From the NCBI RefSeq assembly GCF_002288925.2, contig NW_022098037.1, forward strand, positions 8,203,321 through 8,267,320: a stretch of 64,000 nt of DNA, in the 5' to 3' direction. The notes beneath the pieces were generated by a model. It did not search any database. It was not told the DNA's origin and saw only the letters and a program-made list of their open reading frames with translations. The stretch is from Delphinapterus leucas (lineage: Eukaryota > Chordata > Mammalia > Artiodactyla > Monodontidae). Positions 34,309 to 46,494 of this stretch are shown here, one piece after another (within the stretch, counting starts at the first letter, position 1; every line of letters begins with the position of its first letter). Made by a program: the position numbers and the translations under genes.

Positions 34309-34464
34309 AAAAATCATAGAGCAGGGAATTCCCTGGCAGTCCAGTGGTTAGGACTCCGCACTTCCACTGCAGGGGGCCAGGGTTCAGGGGAACCAAGATC
34401 CCTCAAGCCATGCAGCATGGCCAAAAATAAATAAATAAATAAAAAATTTAAAAAATCATACAGC
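34309..34464 (+). mobile_element. Short CHR-related SINE with TSD
   Basis: The body is about 34323-34450: 'gggaattccctggcagtccag', 'ctgcagggggccagggttc', 'gcatggcc' and an AAAT tail. The 14-bp flanks aaaaatcatagagc and aaaaatcatacagc (34309-34322, 34451-34464) differ at one base. It lacks the long 3' part. Confidence 0.88.
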
Positions 34465-34554
34465 TCCCGGGATCCATGATTGCTATCCATTCTGAAAATA
34501 AGCCCCAAATGAGAATTCAGTCAACATGCAGATAATATTAAGTCAACCTGGAGT

Positions 34555-34587
34555 AATATTCCATTGTATACAATATTCCATTGTATA
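34555..34587. repeat. 17-bp tandem duplication
   Basis: aatattccattgtata occurs at 34555-34570 and again at 34572-34587. The text resembles decayed L1 ORF2-end sequence, and 'tactcagccataaaaag' follows. Confidence 0.8.
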
Positions 34588-34727
34588 TTCCATGTACTCA
34601 GCCATAAAAAGACCTTTTTAAAGAACATTTAAGCTGTGTTTCAAAATAGCAACAAAAGAGAGAATCCATTGGTTTATGAAGTTGATAAATCAAAGCGGGT
34701 AGACTGGCTCAAAGCATGGCTGGATTC

Positions 34728-35005
34728 AGGCTTCACCATTATTTTTTTATTATTATTATTTTTTTTATTTTTTATTTTTATTTTTATTTTTTAATGCGGT
34801 ACGCAGGCCTCTCACTGTTGGTGGCCTCTCCCGTTGCGGAGCACAGGCTCCGGACACACAGGTTCAGCGGCCATGGCTCACGGGCCCAGCCACTCTACGG
34901 CATGTGGGATCTTCCCGGACCGGGGCACGAACCCGTGTCCCCTGCATCGGCAGGCGGACTCTCCACCACTGCGCCACCAGGGAAGCCCCAGGCTTCACCA
35001 TTATT
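34728..35005 (-). mobile_element. CHR-type SINE (about 200-bp form) with TSD
   Basis: The reverse-strand body is 34744-34989. Its tail complement (34744-34795) has expanded into an ATT/T-rich tract. A perfect 16-bp TSD, aggcttcaccattatt, lies at 34728-34743 and 34990-35005. The long frame read through here is SINE antisense, not a gene. Confidence 0.96.
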
Positions 35006-35010
35006 ATGCT

Positions 35011-35035
35011 CTTCTTTCTTTCTTTCTTTCTTTTC
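35011..35035. repeat. (CTTT)n microsatellite
   Basis: Five to six CTTT units lie between a SINE and an L1 tail. Confidence 0.9.
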
Positions 35036-35046
35036 TTGTCTTAAAA

Positions 35047-35537
35047 ACGAAATTGAGTTATTTGTAGTGAGGTGGATGGACATAGAGTCTGTCATACAGA
35101 GTGAAGTAAGTCAGAAAGAGAAAAACAAATACCGTATGCTAACACATACATATGGAATCTAAGGGGAAAAAAGGTCATGAAGAACCTAGGGGTAAGACGG
35201 GAATAAAGACACAGACCTACTAGAGAACGGACTTGAGGATATGGGGAGGGGGAAGTGAAAGCTGGGACAAAGTGAGAGAGTGGCATGGACATATATACAC
35301 TACCAAACGTAAAATAGATAGCTAGTGGGAAGCAGCCGCATGGCACAGGGAGATCAGCTCGGTGCTTTGTGACCACCTAGAGGGGTGGGATAGGGAGGGT
35401 GGGAGGGAGGGAGACGCAAGAGGGAAGAGATATGGGAACATAAGTATATGTATAACTGATTCACTTTGTTATAAAGCGGAAACTAACACACCATTGTAAA
35501 GCAAGTATACTCCAATAAAGATGTTAAAAAAAAAAGG
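35047..35537 (+). mobile_element. 5'-truncated cetartiodactyl L1, 3' UTR
   Basis: It begins in the last codons of ORF2 ('gaggtggatggacatagag', 'gtgaagtaagtcagaaagag'). The 3' UTR runs through a G-rich stretch at 35380-35420 and ends 'ctccaataaagatgtt' plus A10. This UTR differs from those of the L1 copies at 3752, 58174 and 59920. No clear TSD. Confidence 0.93.
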
Positions 35538-35789
35538 TCTTTATGCTTTTACCCATACATATTCCAGAGTTTCTCTAGAAACTCTGATCTTTCTTGGGAT
35601 TATTTCTTAATTTACATAATCCATGCTACCTGCCATTCTCACTTCCCCAAATGAGTGATATTTTAAAAGGGTTTTTTGTTTGTTTCTTTCTTTATTCTTT
35701 AAATGGAATGATCCCGAAGACAACTGAATCTACTCCAGTTACCTATACATGTACATCATTCCCATATTTAAAGTGGCTAATTAACTTAT

Positions 35790-35925
35790 CTGTTCAACAA
35801 ATTTTTATTGAATTATACCACATACCAGACATTCCTCTAGAAACTGGGGATACAACAGATGAAGTCTCTGTCCTCATGAAATTGACATTCTACTAGCAGT
35901 GACAGAAAAATAAATAAACATATCT
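35790..35925 (-). repeat. L2-like LINE 3' end
   Basis: 'ttcaacaaatttttattgaatt', 'ctctagaaactggggatacaacagatg' and 'gtcctcatgaaattgacattctac' are the reverse complement of the L2 end. Confidence 0.8.
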
Positions 35926-36894
35926 ATAATATATGAGATGGTAATTTTTCTATTGCTCAGTAGAAAAATAAGACAAGGTGATGGGAATGGGAAAATGTCG
36001 AGGATACTGTACTGATTTATATACAGAAGTAAGAGCTATCTCCTTGGACAGGGTGACGCTGAAGCAAAGACTCTAAAGCAGAGCGGGTGTAGCCATGTGA
36101 TTTCTGGGGCGAGGATCACCCCAAGCACAGCTAGTGTGTCAGAGGGCGGGACCCAGGGCATAGGGAAGGGGAGGGGATCAGAAAATTGGGGAAGGGGGGC
36201 TCTCAAGTTGGGCTTTGTCACTCTGAAATAACCAAACCCAAAAATAAAGAGGAGAAAGAGATTAAAAGATACTGAAGAATTAATATGAAATAAGGTCATA
36301 AGTAAAGACAGTCTGATCGATTTTACTTAAAAACAATTCATCAAACATGTAGTCAGTACCAACTGTCCATTAGTGTTCGTGTGTAACCCTGACTGCTGAG
36401 ATATTATTGTTTAGATATTGGACATTATTGTATGTATAGTATTGTTTGGTGCGTACAGTATCACGTATTCAGGATGGTGTTCATCTGTTGGGTCTACAAG
36501 GGACCAAAGCACCCCTGCATGCAGGACAGGACCTTCCCTAAAGGGTAAGGTTTTCATCCTGTCATTCCCCACAGACGTATCATTCACCCAGCCCCACCTG
36601 TTCCTGAGGCTTAAGAGGACATGTATCTCCTAAAAGGCAGGAAGAGAGCTGGGGACTGAATGACCCAAACCCACTGCACCAGTGACACAGGTGGGAGATC
36701 AGCTGAGGAAGGATCAGAAACCTGTACTTTATCTTCTCTGCTGACAGCGCTTTCTTTCTTTCTATATTTGCTTCATCTTAAGAGACGTATTTTTGACAAT
36801 CACCTTTGAAGAGCTCAGAGAAATGAAAACCCTGAGAGAAAGTAAAGTGAGGGGGAAACTCTGTGTACCCCTCCCTGGACAGACCTTGGAAGTA
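35926..36894. other. Unique non-coding DNA
   Basis: A G-rich run with several GGG tracts (36144-36176) is a possible G-quadruplex. No repeat or gene was recognised. Confidence 0.5.
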
Positions 36895-37045
36895 ATGGTT
36901 CAGAGCAGGGGCTGCAGACTCGCGAAGGCCCATGTGGAAATCTAATCTCCACTCCTCTCTATCTGTAGGAACTAAGGACAACCTACCCTCTCTCGTCCTC
37001 AGTTTCCACCTTTGCAAAATGGGGCTACTGCCACCTCACAACAAC
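36895..37045 (+). repeat. MIR SINE
   Basis: 'atggttcagagcaggggctgcag', 'cctcagtttccacctttgcaaaatggggctac' and 'ctcacaacaa' give a forward MIR. Confidence 0.65.
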
Positions 37046-37150
37046 CAGTATCCCCGTTTTACTGATGAAAAATTAACTTACCAAGACTGTATAAGTAGTC
37101 ACCGCTGAAGACAGGTCTCAGTGCACTCCTTCCCTCCAAAGCCCGCGTCC
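37046..37150 (-). repeat. MIR SINE fragment
   Basis: 'ccagtatccccgttttactgatgaaa' and 'aagcccgcgtcc' fit a reverse MIR directly after the forward one. It is short, so the family call is uncertain. Confidence 0.5.
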
Positions 37151-37449
37151 CTAACCCCACACCAGCAAACCAGAACCCGGAAGGTCACTCACTCTGGCCT
37201 CATCCCACACCCTTCGGCCCTAGATGCACTCAAGGCCGAATCCTGTCAACCCCACCCTCTGAAGGTCCTCCAGACCAGTTCCCTCCTCTAGAGTCCTTCT
37301 GCCTAGGCTTCTCCATCTGTCTGTCCCCTGCTGGAAGTTCACCTCCATGGAATTCTCTTTTCACATTCTCTTTATAAAACCTAACATAATAAATACGCTA
37401 GTCAACATGGCACTCACTTTCTTAATAGTGTTCAATGGCTTCCCATCAT

Positions 37450-37820
37450 TTAATCGATGATTCTCGTAAAAATCACCTGGACAACAGGTTAAAATGCAGA
37501 TTTTGATTCAAAGAGCTGGAGGTGGGGTGGGCAAGGAATATGCATGATTAAGAAGCCTCACAGGGGCTTCCCTCGTGGCGCAGTGGTTGGGAGTCCACCT
37601 GCCGATGCAGGGGACACGGGTTCGTGCCCCGGTCCGGGAAGATCCCACATGCCGCGGAGCGGCTGGGCCCGTGAGCCATGGCCGCTGAGCCTGTGCGTCC
37701 GGAGCCTGTGCTCCGCAACGGGAGAGGCCACAACAGTGAGAGGCCCGCGTACCGCAAAAAAAAAAGAAGCCTCACAGGAGCTTGATATGCGTAATAAGTA
37801 GATTCTTCTTATACAAAGCA
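37450..37820 (+). repeat. MER5A-like hAT relic, split by a SINE
   Basis: 'gattctcgtaaaaatcacctgg', 'ggaggtggggtgggcaaggaatatgcatgattaagaagc' and then, after the SINE, 'cacaggagcttgatatg' follow MER5A. The SINE at 37565-37763 duplicated 15 bases of it. The bases 37151-37449 hold nothing recognisable. Confidence 0.6.
37550..37778 (+). mobile_element. CHR-type SINE (about 200-bp form) with TSD
   Basis: The body is 37565-37763, ending 'gtaccgc' plus A10. A perfect 15-bp TSD, aagaagcctcacagg, lies at 37550-37564 and 37764-37778. It is inserted in a MER5A-like relic. Confidence 0.97.
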
Positions 37821-37829
37821 CGCCCATGG

Positions 37830-37945
37830 ACCAGTATCATTATCATTAACATCACCTGGGGGCTTGTTAGATAAGGAGATTCCCTGGCTGGCCCTAGATA
37901 GACCTACTGAATCAGGATCTGGATTTTAACAAAATTCCCAGCGGA
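37830..37945 (+). repeat. MER5-like hAT relic
   Basis: 'acatcacctgggggcttgttag' and 'cctactgaatcaggatctgg' followed by 'aattcccagcgg' match the MER5 pattern. It is a second copy next to the split one. Confidence 0.65.
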
Positions 37946-39377
37946 TTTGTTTATACGTTAAAGACACAGAACACACGTTGATCTAAAGAATAAAATATAA
38001 AATCTTTTCCATGGTATAGGAGGCTGGTCATGACCCATCATCTATTCATCCTTTCCGCCACCCCTGATATCACAGGGCTCTCTCTGTGATCTAAGTTTAA
38101 CAAACTGGGGACACTGGGGCACCCAAAATCTAAAGAAGCAACCCCTGCCTTCTCCATCTTGGTTGCCCCAGAGTCTAGCTCAGTTCCTACCACATAAGAC
38201 ACATGTTGAGTCAAACTGAACTGGATCAATGTATCTTTTATAACACAGGTGGCTGAAATACAGTATCACACTCACATTGTATCTTTCATCCAGGTATGAT
38301 CTAACTGGAATGAAAAAGAATGCACGGAGAAAAGGCTGGCAATGTCATAAGCCAGATGCATCTTACTCCTTCAAACACGGAACATGGCGTGACGGGGCAG
38401 GGAACCGGGGTAAGGAGCCCTGCCTGTGAAGTCCTCGCTGCTCTCGGTTGATTTACTGCCTGAAGTCAAACCCGTGCTCTATGTATTAAAGCACAATCCC
38501 CACCTTTTTTTTTTGTTTGTTTAAGAAGAGCAAACTTTCACCACAAAGATACAAGAACAGTAAATATTGATCTTCTTGACGGATGGTGCACCTCACGCCA
38601 CAGGCCACTCAAGCATCTGCTCGTTACCACCCAGCCCTCCCCTTTGTGGGGAAAGAATGCCAAGTGGCCTCCTGTGCTAGCGACTGCAGATAGCAAATAT
38701 TTAAAAGAAATAAATTTCTCTGAATGAAAGCACCTTTCTTTGTTCTCCAACCCCCTCTCCTCCCAAGTCATGTTGATTCTGGGGCTCTGCATACTGCCAG
38801 CACCTGGACTTTCAATTGTTTGCTTGCCAAGATCACTGTGGTTTCCTTGCTTGGTTTTAGGAGCCATTATAAGTACAGTAGCCAATGAAGGTGTGTTTGC
38901 TTTCTCTCTTGGCAATTTGTAGGGGAAGCATCAGCTTTAGGGCACCTAGCAGCCACTGTTATTAGACGGCACGGGAAGAGGGGGACAGAAATTAGAACTC
39001 CACTATCCAAGTACTTGTCTCCAAGGATGATGAGAAATGGACCACTGCAGACCAAAAGGAAAGGTTTGGATTTCCTCAACAGCCTTAGTATTTGGCAGAA
39101 AGTTTTAAACTTGGTTTTGCTGAAATCCAGACCATTCTTTAACTGAGCATGAAGACGTGCAATCAGAAATAAGCATGGGGTTTCAGCAAGCAGAAATTCG
39201 AATTGCGATTGAAGGTGGCCACTTAGAATATTACCCCACGGGTCTCAACAAAAATACTATTTCTTCGACATGAAGTATCACCCACCATTCGATGGAGCAG
39301 GATGACGCCCTGTGTGATCCGGATCACTGCTCTTAATCACTCCCCACTGAGCCACGTGTCAATACGGCATTAGAGTA
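37946..39377. other. Unique non-coding DNA
   Basis: A faint L2/MIR-like terminus lies near 38160-38220 ('agtctagctcagttcctaccac'). A 125-codon reverse frame (38538-38915) shows no domain. Nothing else was recognised. Confidence 0.45.
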
Positions 39378-39639
39378 AAATAAACTGCGGACGAAGGGCT
39401 TCCCTGGTGGCGCAGTGGTTGAGAGTCCGCCTGCCGATGGAGGGGACGCGGGTTCGCGCCCCGCTCCAGGAAGATCCCACGTGCCACGGAGAGGCTGGGC
39501 CCGTGAGCCACGGCCGCTGAGCCTGCGCGTCCGGAGCCTGTGCTCCACAACGGGAGAGGCCGCGGCAGTGAGAGGCTACACATACCGCAAAAAAATAAAT
39601 AAATAAAATAAAATTTAAAAAATAAATAAACTGCGGACG
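39378..39639 (+). mobile_element. CHR-type SINE (about 200-bp form) with TSD
   Basis: The body is 39394-39623, with 'ggcttccctggtggcgcag' at the start and an AAAT-enriched tail. A perfect 16-bp TSD, aaataaactgcggacg, lies at 39378-39393 and 39624-39639. The 183-codon reverse frame that overlaps it is not a gene. Confidence 0.97.
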
Positions 39640-42139
39640 GTAATTGTGATCTGGTCAGCGCTGATGACAAACTGGGTGTAGGGACAAACGGTCTGTGTAA
39701 AGCTTTAGCCCTTTCTCTTACCCGAAGCTGGCTTCTCAAAGTGTTGCAGCCTCTATTACCACCACCGCTGGGGAGGGTATTTGCTACTTTTCCTTCCCTA
39801 CATATCTCTATTCTACTTTCAGGAACAACTATTTGGGAATCCACGTGACTCAAAATCCTGACCCATATGGTACAAGTGAGTGACTTCCCCAAACTGCAGG
39901 GATAAAGCAAATGTTCAGGTCTGACACGTCAGCACATTAACATTCTATTGGCTGTAGGGATTGAAGTTCAGGACCAGTGGGATATAATGAGATTTCGTTG
40001 GGGCGTCCGGGATCAAGGTTTGACGGTGAGGGACTGCAGAGTCCGGGGCTGCCGCAGCCATCGTACAAACACAAGGCAAGCCCCTGCTGGCTTTGAATTA
40101 TTTTTCTGGTGAGACAGCTTGAGTCGGACGAGCTGTACTACTGCACCAGTTCTGCCGGGTTCCCAGAGCGCTGCATGTGTGATATGAGGTCCTGGAATGG
40201 TTTATCTCACTTTGGGTAAAACTGATCAGTTCTGATAAGGATGGTACTGATAAGGATGATGCCCACTTTGCCTTTAGTTGGCACCATCTCCTAACCAGCT
40301 GAGCCAAAATATCCTAGGTAATTTACCCATCCTAAAAATGAAAGGTATGATACTTACTACAAACCCTTACAACTAAAATAAAGAGGTATTCTGGTCTTCT
40401 CAATGTATGTAGTGAGCCACAGAGTAAAGAGCCGAAACCAGCCCCCCTTTTTGAGCTGGATTAGGATGATCTTCACGGCATTCCAAGCGTGAGTTACATG
40501 AAAATCATCAAGCCACCTTCAGTTTCTTGTAAAATCTCCACAAATTACAAGAAATGTCAGAGGGCACATGAAAATTCCGTTGTACGAATGTGAACTTAAT
40601 ACGAAATTCAGATTTACACAGAACGGATTTGTATGAAGAGTCAACTATTTTTAGGAACATTGTTCTATAAAAATCATCAACTCTGGATGTACTAAAATTT
40701 ACATTTCGAAATAATTTATCATAAATGTATCCCAATATTTCAGCCTCCATAAAATACTCAACAGTTTTAACAACAGTTGCGTCAGCAGACAGATTCTCCT
40801 GAAAATTAAACGTCATCAAACATTATGTGCCATCTTGGCTATCCATTCATATTTAAGAGCAAGGCACTAAAAGGCTGACTGCAACCTCTGGACTCGAAGT
40901 CTTGCTGACTACCGGGTTTCACTGTGGCGTATGGCAGTGAGCCTGCCCTTCCCATGAGGGAATGTCAGAATGTTAGGGTTTTTCTCTGGTTTCTCCAGAG
41001 AAGACTCCTCCAAATACAAGCCTGGGAAATAGCTGTCTGGCTGATGGCGTTCTGGCAACAGAACAGGAAAAAGGGGCGCTATCTAAAATTTCAAGAAACC
41101 CCTGTTTGGAGATCCCACTTCATCTCGGAGCCCAGGGTCCCTGGGTGGGAGTCTCTCTAACTTAAATTTACTGGAGAATGAATCCCTGTCCTGACTCTAC
41201 AGGGTGAGACAAGGAAGAATGGAGCCCTATATCCAGACTGTTACCAGCCCCTTGTTTTAGCCCTGTGCCTGTTCCCTGCTTTAGAAGAGATGTGAAACCT
41301 TCGATTCCAGGTTTCTTGGGGGTAGAATGAATTGACTCGCTTCTCCTTGTAGGACCCTTGTGTAGACTTGCATTGGGAAATCACTCCTTCGGCGACCACT
41401 TTTTAACCAACTTTACAGCTTTCAAAAAATGGCTGAAATTGCTTGCTTGATATTGTCTCTTCTCTTTGCCTTTGTTTTTTATCCCTGTGGGGACTGCACT
41501 TGTTTTAAAGCAGTGCTCCCAATTGTTTTAAAAATCACGGGAGACAAAAAACATATAGCGTTTGTAGGAAACACTGGAGTAAATGGATGAGGCTATTCAA
41601 GGCCAAGGGCGACTTATCTGACCTTTACCAGCTCTCCCAGCCCCCGCACCACCACCAAGAGAACTAAATAGATTAATATCTCTGCTTACCTGCAGCCCAA
41701 TTGCAGCATACCATTTGGGAGGCTCTGTTCTACTGTTAATTCTGAGAAGGGGTTGGTTGGAGAGAGGGAGAGGAGGTAAATGTGGTCAAGTCTACCATGT
41801 TTAACCAGCTACCCCTCACTGCTCACTCGTCCGTATTGTCCAGGTTAGATGATTTTCCCCACCGTGGACATCCATCTCATGGTCCTGGAGTATCCATTCC
41901 GCTCTTCTAAATGGCATCTTCCTGAGGGTCTTACCAAGAGCACCACACACCCAAGGCAAATACCTGTCTCCATAATGAGTCACTTAAGTCACAGGAGCCT
42001 GAACCCCAGACACATTCAGCCTGGTCCCTGGTGACTTAAGAAAGAGGGGCGTCTACCCCAGCCAATGAAACAGAACCTCTGTGAGGACAGAGGGAGTAAT
42101 CTGAAAGAAGGTGACGTACGCTTTGGCGGGACAGTGTAA
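39640..42139. other. Unique non-coding DNA, 2.5 kb
   Basis: No repeat was recognised. A 103-codon reverse frame (40508-40819) is not repeat-derived as far as I can tell, but it has no known motif; its F/Y/K/N-rich makeup is what AT-rich DNA gives. No splice or promoter context supports it. Confidence 0.45.
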
Positions 42140-42315
42140 CACAGTACTCAAGACAATAATACCTGCCTCCACGATTTACTGCGTCTGTGGTCCTACGAAA
42201 ATTATTCTGTGTCTCTAAGCTTCAATATCCTCATCTGGAAAACAGGATTTAAGAATAATTCCTGTTGCTACGAATGTTTAAGTGAGAAAGTGCCTAGCAC
42301 AAAGGTGATGAGGGA
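42140..42315 (+). repeat. MIR SINE
   Basis: 'acgatttactgcgtctgtgg', 'gtctctaagcttcaatatcctcatctggaaaacagg' and 'agtgagaaagtgcctagcac' follow forward MIR. Confidence 0.7.
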
Positions 42316-42486
42316 ATGGGTGCAGAAAATACTGGTGAAGGGTTAAAATGAAAAAGATAATATGCACAAAGAAAAAAAGATAGGGCCTTAGAAAAAAATG
42401 TTATACAGAGAATAAAAGGGATCAGGGCCACCGCTGACAAACACATGGATACTTAGGGCTCCGCCATCCACATAAAATCAGTAGAG

Positions 42487-42600
42487 ACAGATAGATAAGT
42501 AGATAGATAGACAGATATAGATTATATAATATGTGAAACAGGATATATGTATAAATACATATAAAATATATTAAAAACAGAATATATAAATATATGCATT
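42487..42600. repeat. GATA-rich and AT-rich simple sequence
   Basis: Imperfect GATA units (42489-42525) run into TATA-rich sequence. Confidence 0.85.
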
Positions 42601-44259
42601 TGTCAATAGCATCTGAAGTCCTTATATGTGACAGGGGCTCTAGGAATTAGCTTGTTTCCAGGAGAGGAACAAAGTTACTTTCTCCACTTAGTTTATTAAT
42701 TAGTCCTTCAGATGAGGTCAGGCATCCTCCTCTATTGTTAGCGCTCTTTTTACAAGACTATAAATAAAAACACAACCAATCTCCCATCTTACCATCTGCC
42801 TCACTCAGACACCAGCCCACACATTATTCTGTGTGGCAAAAACCCCAATGTGAATATTTAAGATTAATGCTTTGAGGGATGTGTATGTGTGCAGAGCCCG
42901 ACAATTACACACTTGTAACTATGTACCCCGGTGTGTCAAAGGAAAAAAAATTACAAAAGGGGAGAAAATAAGTAAAAGATCAATGCGTTTTTGACAGCTA
43001 TGGGAACATATGTTATTAAACCTACAAATGCTGCTTCTCAAGAAAATATAAGGTTCCTTCCAGGTTCTCCTTAGTGTTGGAGTTTAGATGGTACTTGGAC
43101 AAAGGAATCATAATTCAATTATCCAATGATTTATTACAAAACACTTTGCCCACACTGACTATTTTGATGTGTAAACATCAGAGTATTACATTCCCTCTAT
43201 CCCAGGCTTCGCATTTCAGATTTCATTAGCCAATAAAGCCAGGTTTATTTATAATAAAATTAAGCCCTTCAAACCACTGACCATGGAAACCAGATTTTGA
43301 AATAATTCAGATTTGTGTTTCTGTTCTTTCTAATTAAGGGTAATATCGGGAAGCACAGACAGTGGGTAGCATTGTTCGAGCACCATGGATTTAAGCAAGA
43401 AAATCTGATTATCAGCTCATGTCAGAAGCCAAGCGATACTGCAGCTTTGCATTCGGTTGGGTTTCTTCTTTGGCCAAAGATAATTACCGTTCGTGAGGCC
43501 TTACGTAAGTGTATCTAATATCTAAGGCCCTAAAATTTATGAATAGCAAAAGCACACAATAGGCAAAGAAGAATTACTGTATTTATTATCTCTATGGCTT
43601 GTTCCACCATGATAATTTCATCCTCTAGCAGTTGAACCTCTAAAATCAAAGTATAATTTCTTAAAGGACAAGAAGTTAAATATGCTGGCAAGGTTTTCTG
43701 CCCAATTTCCTCTGGTGAAAGTTGTTTCTACCAAATTAGAAGTAGAAGAGCCAGAATTTTAATAGGAAATTTACCAAAGGGGATTCAGAGTTACCTACTG
43801 AGGTCACTGAACAAACAGATGTTAAGCTTCTGCAGAGAGATTTCTGTTTCATAAAGTGTAATTCCTTAAACCTGTGCTGTTGATAATAAATGCAATGCTT
43901 CCTACCAAACAACACCAAAAAACGTGAAAGTTGAAAAACACTTTTTGGCAAAGGTGATGGTGTCAGAGTGAGTATTGCTGTGATACAAGCAACCTGAGTT
44001 ATGTATCATACAGAATAAATCCTGGGAACCCAGAGGCAAAAAAATTATTGGAACTAGGGATTAGAAGGTTGATAAAACCAGATCTAATTATGAGGATGAA
44101 AAAAAATCAAGTTGTAAAATTGCCAAAATAAGAATGTTGAGATCTTTCAAAATATAAAGAAGCAACTGCTTTTGGAAGAGACAGATAGCATGATTGTCCT
44201 TAACTGTAGTTTTCTTTTTTTTAGGAATAACTTTTATTATTTATCTACTACTCATTATA
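42601..44259. other. Unique AT-rich non-coding DNA
   Basis: No repeat or gene was recognised. The block 43115-43300 has many TAAT/ATTA and CCAAT-like motifs in non-repetitive sequence and is a possible conserved element. Confidence 0.45.
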
Positions 44260-44430
44260 TGCCAGCAGTAACTAACACTTTACTGAGTATCTACTACAGT
44301 GTTCTAAACAATTTAGATATATTTAACTCCTCAAATCTTCCTAGTAACCCTGTGAAATCATTACTTTATTCTCTTTATTTTACAGAGAAGGAAATTAGTC
44401 ACAGACAGATTAAATAACTTGCTCAGCTGG
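44260..44430 (-). repeat. MIR SINE
   Basis: 'actttactgagtatctactac', 'aactcctcaaatcttcctagtaaccctgtgaaatc', 'attttacagagaaggaaatt' and 'taaataacttgctcag' are a reverse MIR in order. Confidence 0.8.
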
Positions 44431-44459
44431 CTCCCACTACTCTAAACTTTATATAAAAC

Positions 44460-44806
44460 TTTCTGTTGTTGGGCTCCCCTGGTGGCGCAGTGGTTAAGAA
44501 TCTGCCTGCTAACTCAGGGGACATGGGCTCAAGCCCTGGTCCGGGAAGATCCCACATGCCACGGAGCAACTAAGCCTGTGCGCCACAACTACTGAGCCCA
44601 CGTGCCACAACTACTGAGCCCATGAGCCACAACTAGTGAAGCCCGCGTGCCTAGAGCCCATGCTCCGCAACGAGAGAAGCCACTGCAATGAGAAGCCCGC
44701 ACACCGCAACGAAGAGTAGCCCCAGCTCGCCACAACTAGAGAAAGCCCACGTGCAGCAATGAAGACCCAATGCAGCCAAAAACAAAACAAAACAAAATTT
44801 CTGTTG
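44460..44806 (+). mobile_element. CHR-type SINE (long form) with short TSD
   Basis: The body is about 44469-44797, with 'gggctcccctggtggcgcag', repeated 'ccacaactactgagccc' units and 'gcagccaaaaacaaaac'. A 9-bp TSD, tttctgttg, lies at 44460-44468 and 44798-44806. It is more diverged than the other long copies. Confidence 0.93.
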
Positions 44807-45389
44807 GTTTTATCCATCCTCATAATTAGATTTGGTTTTGCCATATATCAAACTTCTAAACTCTAGTTCAAATAACTTTTCCCCTTTGAGTTCCCAGAAT
44901 CTATCCTGTACGATATATACTCAGGCTGCTTGTTTTACAGCAATGCTCACTCTGACACCAGCCTGAAGCCAAAGGAAATGGCGTATCAGGACCCATCAGA
45001 GTAGTTCCACTGCTGGCTCAGGCACCAATACCAGCTCTCCAACCTTGGGCAAATCACCCAACTCTCTGTTGAAAGGAAGTCAGATGGGACCAATGTTCCC
45101 TTCCTTGGCCATTTCCCATGGCCCTGGAGAGAGGATGGGGAGTCAACGAACTTTGAGAAGTGTGAAGGGCACACTGACAAGACAATGCCACTGGCAAAGG
45201 CTGGAAACAGAGGGTGAAAGGTCAAAAGCAAAGCTCTTAGAGTCTGAATCTAGCACATTCTCCTCACCCCCTACGCTGCTCCTAAGCTCTTTCTTGCAAG
45301 TTAGGTTTATTTGACGGAGGGGAAAGAAAGGGGAAAGGTGACAATGACAACAAGTACAACAATCATAAAGAGAAGTGCTCATTGGGATA
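44807..45389. other. Unique non-coding DNA
   Basis: A faint forward MIR core is possible near 45000-45065. Frames on both strands at 44986-45403 overlap one another and show no domain. Confidence 0.45.
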
Positions 45390-45560
45390 AAGAAGCAGTA
45401 CATGCAGCACAGATCCTGGAGCCAGACTGCCCAAGCTGGATCCTGGGTCTATCACTTGCACTCCCTTTCTTTGCCTTGGTTTTCTCACCTGTAAAATGAG
45501 AATAATAGTAGTTCCCGTCTGATAAGGCATTTATGACAATTCAATGACAATATTCATAGA
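45390..45560 (+). repeat. MIR SINE
   Basis: 'agatcctggagccagactgccc', 'gatcctgggtctatcacttgc' and 'ttggttttctcacctgtaaaatgagaataatagtagttcc' form a well-preserved forward MIR. Confidence 0.9.
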
Positions 45561-46136
45561 GAATTAAGAGCAGCCAGGTGGAGAGTCACCACTATGTATC
45601 TATACACATTGGAGAGTTTTGAGTGGTAACATAACTAATTGTTCAGTGACAGGTGCCATCAACTCACTGATTATTGTGCCAGGAAGTTAAAAGACAGAAT
45701 CATGGCTTTTCTTTGTTTCTACTTTTTATCCTGATGAAAAATTAATGATTTTTTCCATCTTGGCCAGAGAACTAGAACAGGAACTTGGGCTTCACAATTT
45801 ATGTGGCTGATTTCATCTACTTCTGTTTTTACATTTTAGTAACAAAATGTTCTCTTGAGCACTGTAGAATCATCCTAGACTATTGAGACTTTGGGATTTC
45901 ATGAGGACCGTTTATGGTGTTTATGGAGATGCTAAGGCAGAGGTAGCACAGGCAAAATAATCAAGTCAGTAGCAGGCACAAATCAGCAGGAAAAAAGGCA
46001 CAGATGAGCAGTGGGTCTCCTGCCCCCAAATCCCTGGCCATAGCACCTCTGCCCTTCCTCTGACCCTAATGAGATATACTAAGGAAAAAGAACAAATATA
46101 GCAGAAGTGGACCTAAACCCCCATGGCCCTGAGACA
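45561..46136. other. Unique non-coding DNA
   Basis: No repeat or gene was recognised. Confidence 0.5.
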
Positions 46137-46275
46137 GGTGTTTACACCAAATCACTGAATCCTCACTACACTGCTATGAAATAAAGTGCACTGTGCCCAT
46201 TTTACAGGTGCAGGAATCATGGCTGAGAGTTGGTGACTAAATTTGCCAAAGGTCAGTCAACTATGAAGGAGTAGG
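46137..46275 (-). repeat. MIR SINE
   Basis: 'aatcctcactacactgctatgaaata', 'gcccattttacaggtgcagg' and 'atttgccaaaggtcagtcaac' give a reverse MIR. Confidence 0.7.
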
Positions 46276-46494
46276 GAGGAGGCACAGGGAGAAACCACCT
46301 ACATGTGAAAAGGGAGCCCAGAGTTCAATGTTGCTGGTGGTTCAGCATTGCACATAATGGTTGAATAGCAAGTGGATGAGAAACCTTAACACTTTTTGTA
46401 GTGTTTTCCCATATTTTTAAGACTGAATATTGAGCAACTGAAGACCCAAATTAGATATTCTCTGCTAACAGAATGTCAACTTCAATTAAAACAA

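Noticed and set aside
34716..35162. 148-codon forward open frame
   Set aside because: It is the antisense reading of a CHR SINE plus its T-rich tail complement and an L1 tail, not a gene.
39359..39910. 183-codon reverse open frame, the second longest in the window
   Set aside because: Its C-terminal part is SINE antisense, which recurs as the same peptide (for example at 7542, 22170, 27139 and 54433); the rest has no domain.
40508..40819. 103-codon reverse frame outside recognised repeats
   Set aside because: No domain, promoter or splice context. Composition is that expected of AT-rich DNA. A conservation test would be decisive.
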